Source: Pseudomonas fluorescens (GTDB lineage Bacteria; Pseudomonadota; Gammaproteobacteria; Pseudomonadales; Pseudomonadaceae). Taken from it: a stretch of 64,000 nt of DNA. The notes beneath the pieces are model-generated. The model made no database searches. It had not been told where the DNA came from and worked only from the letters and a program-made list of their open reading frames with translations. Position numbers and translations under genes: made by a program. The stretch is taken from contig NZ_CABVHK010000027.1 of NCBI RefSeq assembly GCF_902497785.1, forward strand, positions 1 through 64,000, read 5' to 3'. Shown here in pieces: positions 56,236 through 63,994 of this stretch (its first letter is position 1; the number at the start of each line of letters is the position of its first letter).

Positions 56236-57037
56236 GGCGGCGATCCTTGGGCGGAACAGTGGCGGTACGAAAGCTGCCATCGGCAGCCTGATGAGCAACG
56301 ATCGGTACGCGTTTGAGCAGCAGGCGCAGGGCTTGCCAATAAATCGCCACGCAGGTTTTTGCGGTCATCCACGGGAAGCGCCGCAAGTAACGGTGCAGGC
56401 TGGCGCGAGTGAGGGCCTCGCGTTTCAGATTGAGCGTGGCGTCGAACAGTTTCAGGTCGCCTTGCCAGTCCGCCATGTGCACCCCCAGCTTTTTCGCCGC
56501 CGGGCTGAAGCTCATTCGGTGTTCAAGATCTCGCGGCAGAAAGGGCGAGACATGAAAGGCCTTTGCCACGGCGAAATGCTGATGAAAATCGCCCAGGCAT
56601 TCCGGCGCCCTGGCCGGCAATACGTAGTGATAGCGTTCGCGCCACGGCGTGTTGGTGACCTCGGCGAGAATCGCTGCCAGTTGGCCGTCCGCTTCGTAGC
56701 AGTAGAAAAAACTCACCGGGTTGAACGACAGGCCCCAACTGCGCGGCTGGGTCAGCAGACAGATCGAGCCTTGTGGCGCGTGGCCAATCGCCTGGCGAAC
56801 CTGCTCGCGTACGGCGTCGCTCAGGCGCATTCCGGTGCGGGTGAAATTTTTGAGGTAATCGCTTTCGCGAAACGAAAAGGGCGCGAAACGGCTGGTGCCC
56901 GACAGCGAGGACAACCCGAGTACGGCGTCTTGTTCGGCGAGATCGAGGTACAGCAGGCCGATCCGGTAACGGAATGCATGCCGCTTCGGGGCGAACCGCC
57001 GATGGCTGATCCAGCCCCTGTAGAGTGCGCTGTTCAC
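56222..57037 (-). CDS. DUF1365 family protein
   Basis: 271-residue protein with the DUF1365 pattern: SALYRGWISHRRFAPKRHAFRYR at the start, LLTQPRSWGLSFNPVSFFYCY in the middle, and KAFHVSPFLPRDLEHRM. No enzyme activity is known for certain. The family is nearly always encoded beside an FAD amine-oxidase-like protein and a Cfa-like methyltransferase, as here. It overlaps both neighbours (4 and 14 nt). Confidence 0.9.
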   Translation of the reverse strand: MNSALYRGWISHRRFAPKRHAFRYRIGLLYLDLAEQDAVLGLSSLSGTSRFAPFSFRESDYLKNFTRTGMRLSDAVREQVRQAIGHAPQGSICLLTQPRSWGLSFNPVSFFYCYEADGQLAAILAEVTNTPWRERYHYVLPARAPECLGDFHQHFAVAKAFHVSPFLPRDLEHRMSFSPAAKKLGVHMADWQGDLKLFDATLNLKREALTRASLHRYLRRFPWMTAKTCVAIYWQALRLLLKRVPIVAHQAADGSFRTATVPPKDRRHEIL

Positions 57038-58281
57038 AGCACTTCTCCGAACGACCCGGCCACGCGCAGCGCGCTGACCACGCCGTCTTCATGAAAGCCG
57101 TTGGCCCAATAAGCACCGCAATAATAGGTGTGTTGCGCGCCGTTCAGCTCTTCCCAGCGAGCCTGCGCGGCGACCGCCGTCAGGCTGTATTGCGGATGCG
57201 CGTAGGTGAATCGGCCGAGTATCTGCGACGGGCTGATACCGGCGCTCTGGTTGAGGCTGACGCAGAACGTGGTGTCGCTCTGAATGCCCTGCAGAATGTT
57301 CATGTCGTACGTGACGGCTGCCCGCGTGTGGCCGGCGCCACCGAGGCGATAATTCCAGCTGGCCCAGGCGAGTGTGCTCGAAGGCAGCAGGCGCGTGTCG
57401 GTGTGCAGCACCACTTCGTTGTCGGCGTAGGGCAGTGCACCAAGAATCGATTGTTCAGCGTTGCTCGGATCGGCGAGCAGCTTCAGCGCCTGATCGCTGT
57501 GGCAGGCGAACACTACTTTGTCGAAGCGCTCGCTGCCGGCCGCACTGTGGACGACCACACCCTGGGCGTCGCGTTCGACCCGCTCAACCGGGCAACTGAG
57601 GCGGATGCAGTCCTTGAAGGATGCCGTCAACGGTGCGATGTACGCCTTCGAGCCGCCCTCGATCACACACCATTGCGGACGATTGCTCACCGACAGCAGG
57701 CCATGGTTCTTGAAAAACCGTACGAACAATTGCAGCGGGAAATTCAACATCTCGGCCATCGACATCGACCAGATCGCCGCGCCCATCGGCACGATGTAAT
57801 GCAGGATGAAACGTTCGCCGTAGCCGCCGGCCTTGAGGTATTCATCGAGCGTGGTGTTGGCCGCGAGTCGACCTTCGGCGAGGTCAAGCTGCGCCTGTTT
57901 GTTGAAGCGCACAATGTCGCGCAGCATGCCCCAGAACCCCGGCGACAGCAGGTTGCGGCGCTGGGCAAACAGGCTGTTGAAATTATTGCCGTTGTATTCG
58001 AGCCCACTGTCCGGGTCGGTGACCGAGAAGCTCATCTGTGTCGGCTTGAAACTCACGCCGATCTGGCCCAGCAGGCGAATGAAATTCGGGTAGGTCCAGT
58101 CATTGAACACGATGAAACCGGTGTCCACCGCGTGGCGTTCGCCGTTGACGCTCACATCCACTGTGTGGGTATGACCGCCGATGCGAGCGTCGGCCTCGAA
58201 CAGGGTGATCGCGTGGCTGCGATTGAGCAGGTAAGCGCTGGTCAGCCCCGAGATGCCGCTGCCGATGATGGCGATGTTCAC
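57034..58281 (-). CDS. NAD(P)/FAD-dependent oxidoreductase (amine oxidase-like)
   Basis: 415-residue flavoprotein. Rossmann motif IAIIGSGISGLTSAYLLNRSH is at the extreme N-terminus, with the C-terminal flavin segment HTYYCGAYWANGFHEDGV. It is similar to the desaturase-like FAD proteins of Cfa-linked clusters, so oxidation of a methylated fatty acyl chain is a reasonable guess. It starts at GTG 58281, overlapping the SDR stop as GTGA. Confidence 0.88.
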   Translation of the reverse strand: MNIAIIGSGISGLTSAYLLNRSHAITLFEADARIGGHTHTVDVSVNGERHAVDTGFIVFNDWTYPNFIRLLGQIGVSFKPTQMSFSVTDPDSGLEYNGNNFNSLFAQRRNLLSPGFWGMLRDIVRFNKQAQLDLAEGRLAANTTLDEYLKAGGYGERFILHYIVPMGAAIWSMSMAEMLNFPLQLFVRFFKNHGLLSVSNRPQWCVIEGGSKAYIAPLTASFKDCIRLSCPVERVERDAQGVVVHSAAGSERFDKVVFACHSDQALKLLADPSNAEQSILGALPYADNEVVLHTDTRLLPSSTLAWASWNYRLGGAGHTRAAVTYDMNILQGIQSDTTFCVSLNQSAGISPSQILGRFTYAHPQYSLTAVAAQARWEELNGAQHTYYCGAYWANGFHEDGVVSALRVAGSFGEVL

Positions 58282-59060
58282 GGCACGTCCTTGATCGGCG
58301 GGCTGCTGCGGGTCATGCGTTTGCCGATCTCGAGCTTCACCCGGTTGGGCATTTTCGACAGCGGCCATAGAGCGGCCATGAACAGCGCCGGGAAAGCAAT
58401 TTCCAGTGGGCGATGTTTCAGCTTGGCGAAGATGTGCCGCGCGGCTTTACCCACCGGCCAGCTGAGCGGCATCGGGAAGTCGTTTTTCGCCGTCAGTGGT
58501 GTGTCGACAAACCCCGGGCTGACCACGGTGACTTCAATGCCTTCCGGCGCCAGGTCAATGCGCAGCGATTCGAACAGATAACGCAATCCGGCTTTCGACG
58601 CGCCATAGGCTTCGGCCCGAGGCAGCGGTATGTAAGTCACCGAACTGGCGACGCCCACCAGATGCGGCGCGGTACCTTTGCGTAGCAGGGGCAGGGCGGC
58701 TTCGATGCAATAACTGCTGGCCAGCAGATTGGTGCGCACCACGTGCTCGACAATCGACGCATCGAACTGCTGGGCGTCAACATATTCGCAAGTGCCGGCA
58801 TTCAGAATGACGGTGTCCAGCGAGCCCCAGTCTTGGGCAATCTGCTCGCCGATTTCACGCACGGTCTGGCTGTTGGTCAGGTCGCCAGCGACGACCAGCA
58901 CCTGTCCGGGATAGCGTTGCGACAACACTTTCAACGGCGCAACCGAGCGCGCACTGACAGCCAGGTGAGCACCGGTTTTCAGTATCTCTTCAGCCAGCGC
59001 AGCGCCAATTCCGCTGCTGGCGCCGGTCAACCAATATCGTCGTGGGGGTGTAAGGCTCAT
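58278..59060 (-). CDS. SDR family oxidoreductase
   Basis: 260-residue short-chain dehydrogenase. Cofactor motif TGASSGIGAALAEE; catalytic Ser in ASSVTYIPL and Tyr/Lys in YGASKAG. It is preceded by a strong AAGGAG and overlaps the 29-codon remnant upstream. A C-terminal hydrophobic stretch (LEIAFPALFMAALWPLS) hints at membrane association. It is a standard member of the Cfa/DUF1365 cluster. Confidence 0.9.
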   Translation of the reverse strand: MSLTPPRRYWLTGASSGIGAALAEEILKTGAHLAVSARSVAPLKVLSQRYPGQVLVVAGDLTNSQTVREIGEQIAQDWGSLDTVILNAGTCEYVDAQQFDASIVEHVVRTNLLASSYCIEAALPLLRKGTAPHLVGVASSVTYIPLPRAEAYGASKAGLRYLFESLRIDLAPEGIEVTVVSPGFVDTPLTAKNDFPMPLSWPVGKAARHIFAKLKHRPLEIAFPALFMAALWPLSKMPNRVKLEIGKRMTRSSPPIKDVP

Positions 59061-59146
59061 CCCATTCTCCTTTCCAACCAGGCAATCGCCCGACCCAATG
59101 TGGGTAAATGTTCGTAAGACAGAGCGCCGGCATGGAGGTTACTCAT
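59057..59146 (-). pseudogene. 29-codon remnant of an NTF2/SnoaL-like gene
   Basis: Complete small frame whose ATG overlaps the photolyase stop (ATGAGTAA) and whose TGA overlaps the SDR start (ATGA). Its tail, GALSYEHLPTLGRAIAWLERR, closely resembles the C-terminal end (GALLYEHLPLLG..W.KRR) that I recall for the ~140-residue nuclear-transport-factor-2-like proteins encoded between photolyase and SDR in related clusters. The first ~115 residues are missing, apparently by a deletion that joined the photolyase end to the last codons. It may survive because it couples translation. Confidence 0.6.
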
Positions 59147-60584
59147 CGCCGGCCCCAACGCTCTGTCGTGATGGCAGGTTTTTAAACGCGGCCAGCGCGC
59201 GTGCGCGGCTGGTACTTAGATTGACGATTGGCGACGGATAACCTGCCACCCCGAACAGCCCGCCGAGGTTCGCCGGGTTATGCAGATCTTTCTTGTTCAG
59301 GCCCGCCAGTTCAGGCAACCAGTGCTTGATAAACACACCTTCGGTGTCGAATTTTTCGGATTGGCTCAGCGGGTTGAAAATGCGGAAGTAGGGGGCGGAG
59401 TCGGTGCCGGTGGACGAGCTCCATTGCCAGCCACCGTTGTTCGCCGCGAGATCGCCATCGATCAGATGCCGCATGAAAAAGCGTTCGCCTTCGCGCCAGT
59501 CGATCAGCAGGTTCTTGGTCAGGAACATCGCCACCACCATGCGCAAGCGGTTATGCATCCAGCCGGTTTCCAGCAGTTGGCGCATGGCCGCATCGATGAT
59601 CGGCAATCCGGTGCGCGCTTGCTGCCAGGCCAGCAGTTCCTCCGGCGCGTCACGCCAGGCCAGCGCTTCGGTTTCCGGGCGGAAGGCGCGGTGGCGCGAA
59701 ACGCGTGGGTAGCCCACCAGAATGTGTTTGTAAAACTCGCGCCACAGCAGCTCGTTGATCCAGGTGACCGCGCCAACCTTGCCGCTTTCGAATTCGCCCT
59801 GATTGCTTTGCAGGGCGGCATGCAGGCATTGGCGCGGGGAAATCACCCCCGCAGCGAGGTAAGCCGAAAGCTGACTGGTGCCGGGTTTGGCCGGAAAATC
59901 GCGTTCATTTTTGTAGTAGTCGATCTGGACGTCGGCAAAGGTGTCGAGACGGCGTCGGGCTTCGGCTTCACCGGCTGGCCATAAGACGCGCAGGCTTTCG
60001 CCGGGCGTTTCGAAGCCTTCGACATTTGCGGGGACTTCATCGCTGGCAATGTTCAGCGGCGCTTGAGCCATGGGCGCAGTGACGAGACTGGGCAACGAAC
60101 GGTGCAGACGGTCGTAGCAGACCTTGCGGAACTGGCTGAACACCTGGAAGTACGTGCCGGTTTTGGTCAGCACGGTGCCGGGCTTGAACAGCAGTTGGTC
60201 GAGGTAGCTGTGGAAGTCGATGCCCCCGGCTTTCAGCTTGTCGGCCACCGCTTCGTCGCGGCGGCTTTCGTGAATGCCGTATTCCTCGTTGACGTGCACC
60301 GCGTCGATCTTCAATTGCTGGCAGAGGTCGAACACGACTTGCGGTGCGTCATCCCAGCGAGAAGCGGTGCGGATCAGCAAGGGAATGTTCAACTCACCGA
60401 GTTCGCGGCTTAATTGGCTCAGGTTGCGCAGCCAGAAATCCACTTTGCATGGCGCGTCGTCGTGCTCGCGCCATTGCGCAGGGCTCAGCAGATACACCGC
60501 CACCGTCGGCCCGCGAGCGGCGGCTGCCGACAGGGCGGTGTTGTCGTGTAGGCGCAAGTCGCTGCGCAGCCAGATCAATTGCAT
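59139..60584 (-). CDS. phrB: Deoxyribodipyrimidine photolyase
   Basis: 481-residue class I CPD photolyase that repairs UV-made cyclobutane dimers with light, using FAD and an antenna cofactor. Seen: MQLIWLRSDLRLHDNTAL at the N-terminus and the FAD/DNA region WMHNRLRMVVAMFLTKNLL, NNGGWQWSSSTGTDSAPYFR. The ATG at 60584 starts the conserved sequence; an ATG at 60605 overlaps the regulator's stop and would add 7 residues. Confidence 0.95.
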   Translation of the reverse strand: MQLIWLRSDLRLHDNTALSAAAARGPTVAVYLLSPAQWREHDDAPCKVDFWLRNLSQLSRELGELNIPLLIRTASRWDDAPQVVFDLCQQLKIDAVHVNEEYGIHESRRDEAVADKLKAGGIDFHSYLDQLLFKPGTVLTKTGTYFQVFSQFRKVCYDRLHRSLPSLVTAPMAQAPLNIASDEVPANVEGFETPGESLRVLWPAGEAEARRRLDTFADVQIDYYKNERDFPAKPGTSQLSAYLAAGVISPRQCLHAALQSNQGEFESGKVGAVTWINELLWREFYKHILVGYPRVSRHRAFRPETEALAWRDAPEELLAWQQARTGLPIIDAAMRQLLETGWMHNRLRMVVAMFLTKNLLIDWREGERFFMRHLIDGDLAANNGGWQWSSSTGTDSAPYFRIFNPLSQSEKFDTEGVFIKHWLPELAGLNKKDLHNPANLGGLFGVAGYPSPIVNLSTSRARALAAFKNLPSRQSVGAGDE

Positions 60585-60604
60585 GGTGGTGTCCGCAGTG
60601 TTCA

Positions 60605-61546
60605 TTAAATAAGCCCACGCTGAACGAGGTCCAGCTGGGCCGATAACGGGTTTTCGGCCAGGAACAGATCAGCAATTTCGGAAGTTCTTGCGGACAACTC
60701 GGCGTGGTGAATACACACCGTTGGCCCCGCAATCATTTTTGGGCAACTGACGCCATGGAAAAGTTTCGGCAGCTGCGAAAGGTTCATGGCTTTGCTGGAA
60801 TACAGCAGTACGCCACGGGCTTGCAGGTGATCGACCGCCAGTGCGAGCTCGCCCGCCGGCAGCGGCCAGTCGAACACTTCCACCGGGCAATCGGCGCTGC
60901 TGATCAGCCACGCGGTGAGCCATAGTTGCGGCTCCAGCGGCACGTCCGAATGATTGATCAATAGCAGCGGCGCGGCGCGCAACTGACGGTTGTTATGGTA
61001 GATGCGCGCGCCGAATTTGCTGCGCAACCAGGAATAAAAAAAGACTCGCTCCATCTGCGCGCCGAACTGGCCTTGCCAGCGTTGTTCCAGGTCGGCCAGC
61101 AACGGCATCAGCAATTGTTCGCACAAGGTGCGCGGCGGATACAACGCAATGGCCTGGTTGACGGTGTCGTCGAGCGTGCGTTCGTTGAGCTGAGTGACCG
61201 CTTGCAGCAGTGTTTTGCGCAGCACTTGCCAATCGTTTTCCACCGCTTCGGTAAACGCTTGCGGGGTGTCGAGCAGTTGCTTGACCTGGCTGACGGCCAC
61301 GCCGCGATTGAGCCAGGTCAGAATCGTCAGGATCCGCTGTACGTGCTCGGCGCTAAACAGGCGATGGCCCTTGGGCGTGCGTTGCGGCACGATCAGGCCG
61401 TAGCGCCGCTCCCAGGCGCGCAAGGTGACCGCGTTGACGCCGGTCTGCCGGGCCACTTCGCGGATCGGCAGCCAGCCTGCATCGAGCGCTTTCTTGAAGT
61501 CGTCGCCGAGGTCTTCGCTGGCACTGGTGTCGAGTGGGATTTTCAT
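60605..61546 (-). CDS. MerR family regulator, LitR-like without cobalamin motif
   Basis: 313 residues. N-terminal MerR helix-turn-helix LPIREVARQTGVNAVTLRAWERRYGLIVPQR (about residues 25-60), then a helical region and a C-terminal Rossmann-like domain. In CarH/LitR proteins W-x9-E-H and D-x-H-x-x-G bind adenosylcobalamin. Here the matching places read WQGQFGAQMER (no His), and the second motif is absent, as in the class II LitR (PplR) of P. putida. It directly precedes the photolyase gene (TAATG overlap) and likely represses this operon in the dark. Confidence 0.85.
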   Translation of the reverse strand: MKIPLDTSASEDLGDDFKKALDAGWLPIREVARQTGVNAVTLRAWERRYGLIVPQRTPKGHRLFSAEHVQRILTILTWLNRGVAVSQVKQLLDTPQAFTEAVENDWQVLRKTLLQAVTQLNERTLDDTVNQAIALYPPRTLCEQLLMPLLADLEQRWQGQFGAQMERVFFYSWLRSKFGARIYHNNRQLRAAPLLLINHSDVPLEPQLWLTAWLISSADCPVEVFDWPLPAGELALAVDHLQARGVLLYSSKAMNLSQLPKLFHGVSCPKMIAGPTVCIHHAELSARTSEIADLFLAENPLSAQLDLVQRGLI

Positions 61547-62505
61547 TAGATCGCGTTTCGCAGGCTGAGGTTTTCCGGGTGCGGTTGCAGGTAAACCTGT
61601 TGCGCAATGTACGGGTCCGGGTGTTGGCGGAAGTAGTGCTTAAGCAGCGTCAATGGCACCACCAGCGGCACGATGCCGTGGCGGTATTGGCCGATGACGT
61701 GCTGCACTTCCTGTTTGTCTTCAGCGCTGATGAGCTGTTTGAGGTAACCACTGAGGTGTTGCAGAACGTTTGTGTGAGTGCGGCGCGTCGCACATTTTTT
61801 CAATGCCGCCATCAGCTCGCTGAAATAGCGAGGGCCGAGTTCGGCGGGATCGGTCTGGCCCATGTTGCCCAACAGATTGCCCAGGGTTTTGTATTGCACC
61901 GGGTTATGGGCCATCAGCAGGTATTTGTAGCGCGAGTGAAATTCGGTGAGCCCGCGACGGGTCAGGCCTTCTTGCAGCAACTGCTGCCAGGCACTGTAGG
62001 CAAATACGCGGGTGAAGAAGTTTTCCCGCAGCACCGGGTCGTTGAGGCGGCCATCTTCTTCCACCGGCAAGTCGGGGTGACGCGCGCAGAACGCCTGGGC
62101 GTAAATACCACGACCACCGCCGTCAATCGGCGCACCGTTGGCGTGATAGACCTTGACCCGGTCCAGCCCGCACGAGGGTGATTTCTGCATGAAAATGTAG
62201 CCGCAGATACCGCCCAGCTCGGCGGCCATTTTCTCGGCGTAATCGGCGAGCGGACGGGTGACGTTCAGTTCGGCGTTAACCGTGCCGACGGCTTCGGGCT
62301 GATCAGCGTCGCCGACCAGGCGGATCGGCTGCCGGGGAATACCCAGGCCGATGGCGACCTCGGGGCACACCGGGACGAAATCGAAATATTCAGTGAGGGT
62401 GCGGCTGCACAGCCGCGATTCCTTATGCCCGCCGTTGAAGCGCACTTCGGCGCCCATCAGGCAGGCGCTGACAGCGATTTTCGGTTTCACGCGGGCGTGG
62501 GGCAT
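61546..62505 (-). CDS. DUF523 and DUF1722 domain protein (YbgA-like)
   Basis: 319 residues. The N-terminal DUF523 domain (about 10-155) has the conserved cysteines VSACLMG, CPE and KSPSCG that bind a [4Fe-4S] cluster in the thiouracil desulfurase TudS; the C-terminal DUF1722 domain (about 190-310) begins around EFHSRYKYLLMAHNP. E. coli YbgA lies beside phr, as here. GAGGT precedes the ATG at 62505. It is the first gene of the long operon and shares a TAATG with the regulator. Confidence 0.9.
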   Translation of the reverse strand: MPHARVKPKIAVSACLMGAEVRFNGGHKESRLCSRTLTEYFDFVPVCPEVAIGLGIPRQPIRLVGDADQPEAVGTVNAELNVTRPLADYAEKMAAELGGICGYIFMQKSPSCGLDRVKVYHANGAPIDGGGRGIYAQAFCARHPDLPVEEDGRLNDPVLRENFFTRVFAYSAWQQLLQEGLTRRGLTEFHSRYKYLLMAHNPVQYKTLGNLLGNMGQTDPAELGPRYFSELMAALKKCATRRTHTNVLQHLSGYLKQLISAEDKQEVQHVIGQYRHGIVPLVVPLTLLKHYFRQHPDPYIAQQVYLQPHPENLSLRNAI

Positions 62506-62527
62506 CGGAGCACCTCGAATCAAAACC

Positions 62528-62551
62528 TGTACAGAGTTCAAGTTCTGTACA
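62528..62551. promoter_or_regulatory. Inverted TGTACAGA repeat, candidate LitR-type operator
   Basis: TGTACAGA at 62528-62535 and TCTGTACA at 62544-62551 form a perfect 8-bp inverted repeat with an 8-nt centre, 23 nt before the DUF523/DUF1722 start. The same half-sites appear upstream of the second FAD oxidoreductase at 63960-63994. Confidence 0.6.
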
Positions 62552-62561
62552 ACATAGGTTC

Positions 62562-62589
62562 ATCATAGATTCAAAGGTGTACAAGTCAA
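62562..62589 (-). promoter_or_regulatory. Predicted sigma-70 promoter of the light/UV-type operon
   Basis: Minus strand: -35 TTGACT (62584-62589), 16-nt spacer, -10 TATGAT (62562-62567). The spacer begins with TGTACA next to the -35 box, a place where MerR-family proteins bind. Confidence 0.55.
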
Positions 62590-62622
62590 ATTGTTTGTAT
62601 AAGTTTTTTGTAGGAGCGAGCT

Positions 62623-62736
62623 TGTGTGGCGAGGGGATTCATCCCCGTTCGGCTGCGAAGCAGTCGTCACGCGTTTTACCTTTGAAATGCCGGGGCCGCT
62701 TCGCTGCCCAACGGGGATAAATCCCCTCACCACACA
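62623..62736. repeat. Imperfect inverted repeat, GAGGGGATTTATCCCCGTT family
   Basis: TGTGTGGCGAGGGGATTCATC and its near-complement around 62698-62736 (ATCCCCTCACCACACA) enclose ~40 nt. A REP fragment TGTAGGAGCGAGCTTG precedes it at ~62610. It separates the two operons. Confidence 0.75.
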
Positions 62737-62741
62737 GGAAT

Positions 62742-62957
62742 TTATTTCCAGCCTGAGTGCCAGGTGTTGCTGTCTTTCAGGGTTTGCCAGTCCAGCCGCT
62801 CACTGCGCAGGGTCAGCACTGCCTGCAACTCGACATCCAGCACCGTGCCTTCCTCGTCGCGGAACAGCTCGATCACCAGAAAATGTTTTTCGCGGTTTTG
62901 CGGGTGGGCTGCTGTCCACTTCGACAGCAGCAATTTGCTCGGGTTGATGCGATTCAC
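62742..62957 (-). CDS. TIGR02450 family Trp-rich protein
   Basis: 71-residue small protein with the family pattern: INPSKLLLSKWTAAHPQNREKHFLV, then DEEGTVLDVELQAVLTLR and LDWQTLKDSNTWHSGW. It is common beside photolyase or cryptochrome genes; the function is unknown. It starts at GTG 62957, overlapping the oxidoreductase stop as GTGA, so the two are co-translated. Confidence 0.88.
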   Translation of the reverse strand: MNRINPSKLLLSKWTAAHPQNREKHFLVIELFRDEEGTVLDVELQAVLTLRSERLDWQTLKDSNTWHSGWK

Positions 62958-63940
62958 TGCAGGTGTTCGTGCAGGCGGCGGGCGGCTTCCTGACCGCTGA
63001 GCCAGGCGCCTTCGACGCGGCCGGACAAGCACCAGTCGCCACAGGCGTACAGCCCCAGATCGGCATCGGCCAGCGTGCCCCATTCATGGCTGATGGCGGG
63101 GCGAGCGTAGAGCCAACGATGGGCGAGGCTGAAGGTCGGGGCGGGCATGGCACTGTGCAGCAACTCGGCAAACGCGCCGTGCAATTGCTCGATCACGGCT
63201 TCCTTGGACAGGTCGATATGTTGCCGGCTCCAGGCGCTCGTGGCGTGCAGCACCCAAGTGTCCAGCGTGTTGTCGCGCCCCGGTTTAGTGCGGTTGCGCG
63301 CCAACCAGTCGAGGGGGCTGTCCTGTACGAAGCAGCCTTCCATGGGGGTATCCAGCGGCGTATCGAAGGCCAGCGCAACGGCCCAGGTCGGGTCCATTTT
63401 GACCCCGGCAGCGGCGCCTGCGAGTTTCGGCGCGCTAGCCAGCAGGGCGGTTGCCTGAGGTGCCGGCGTGGCGACGACCACATGACTGAACGGCCCATGG
63501 GTGAAGCCTTCGGCGTCCTGCAGATGCCAGTGTTCTTCGCCGCGATAGACCTCGGTGATCCGGCAGGCGAAATGCACTTCGAGGTCGCCGAGCAAGCCTC
63601 GGGTGATGGCGCTCATGCGCGGCGTGCCGACCCACCGGGTCTGTTCGTCCGGCGACAGATTGAGTTGGCCGCCGTGGAAGGTGTAGAGCTGCGGCGTCCA
63701 CTCGGCGACCCAGCCGTTGGCCTGCCAGCGCTGCACCTCCGTGACGAAGCGGCGATCGCGCGCCGTGAAATATTGCGCGCCCATGTCCAGGGCACCCGCA
63801 TCGCTGCGTTTGCTCGACATGCGTCCGCCACTGCCGCGGCTTTTATCGAAAAGCTGGACGACGTGCCCGGTCTCGGAAAGCGCCTGGGCCGCTGAGAGTC
63901 CGGCGATGCCGGTGCCGATGATTGCGATAGGTACAGTCAT
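62954..63940 (-). CDS. NAD(P)/FAD-dependent oxidoreductase (renalase/COG3380-like)
   Basis: 328-residue flavoprotein. Rossmann motif IAIIGTGIAGLSAAQALSETGH at the N-terminus, DKSRGSGGRMSSKR following it, and a C-terminal YACGDWCLSGRVEGAWLSG flavin segment. The substrate is unknown. It is the first gene of a two-gene unit with the Trp-rich protein. GAGG lies 6 nt before the ATG at 63940, and the TGTACAG elements upstream suggest shared control with the photolyase operon. Confidence 0.88.
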   Translation of the reverse strand: MTVPIAIIGTGIAGLSAAQALSETGHVVQLFDKSRGSGGRMSSKRSDAGALDMGAQYFTARDRRFVTEVQRWQANGWVAEWTPQLYTFHGGQLNLSPDEQTRWVGTPRMSAITRGLLGDLEVHFACRITEVYRGEEHWHLQDAEGFTHGPFSHVVVATPAPQATALLASAPKLAGAAAGVKMDPTWAVALAFDTPLDTPMEGCFVQDSPLDWLARNRTKPGRDNTLDTWVLHATSAWSRQHIDLSKEAVIEQLHGAFAELLHSAMPAPTFSLAHRWLYARPAISHEWGTLADADLGLYACGDWCLSGRVEGAWLSGQEAARRLHEHLQ

Positions 63941-63959
63941 AGGGGCCTCGTTTACCTTT

Positions 63960-63994
63960 CTGTACAGACTACGCCGTGGTTGAAACCTGTACAA
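63960..63994. promoter_or_regulatory. Second pair of TGTACAG half-sites, candidate operator
   Basis: CTGTACAG at 63960-63967 and CTGTACAA at 63987-63994, upstream of the FAD oxidoreductase. The half-sites match those at 62528-62551, but the distance is longer by about one helical turn. The promoter itself may lie beyond the window end. Confidence 0.5.
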
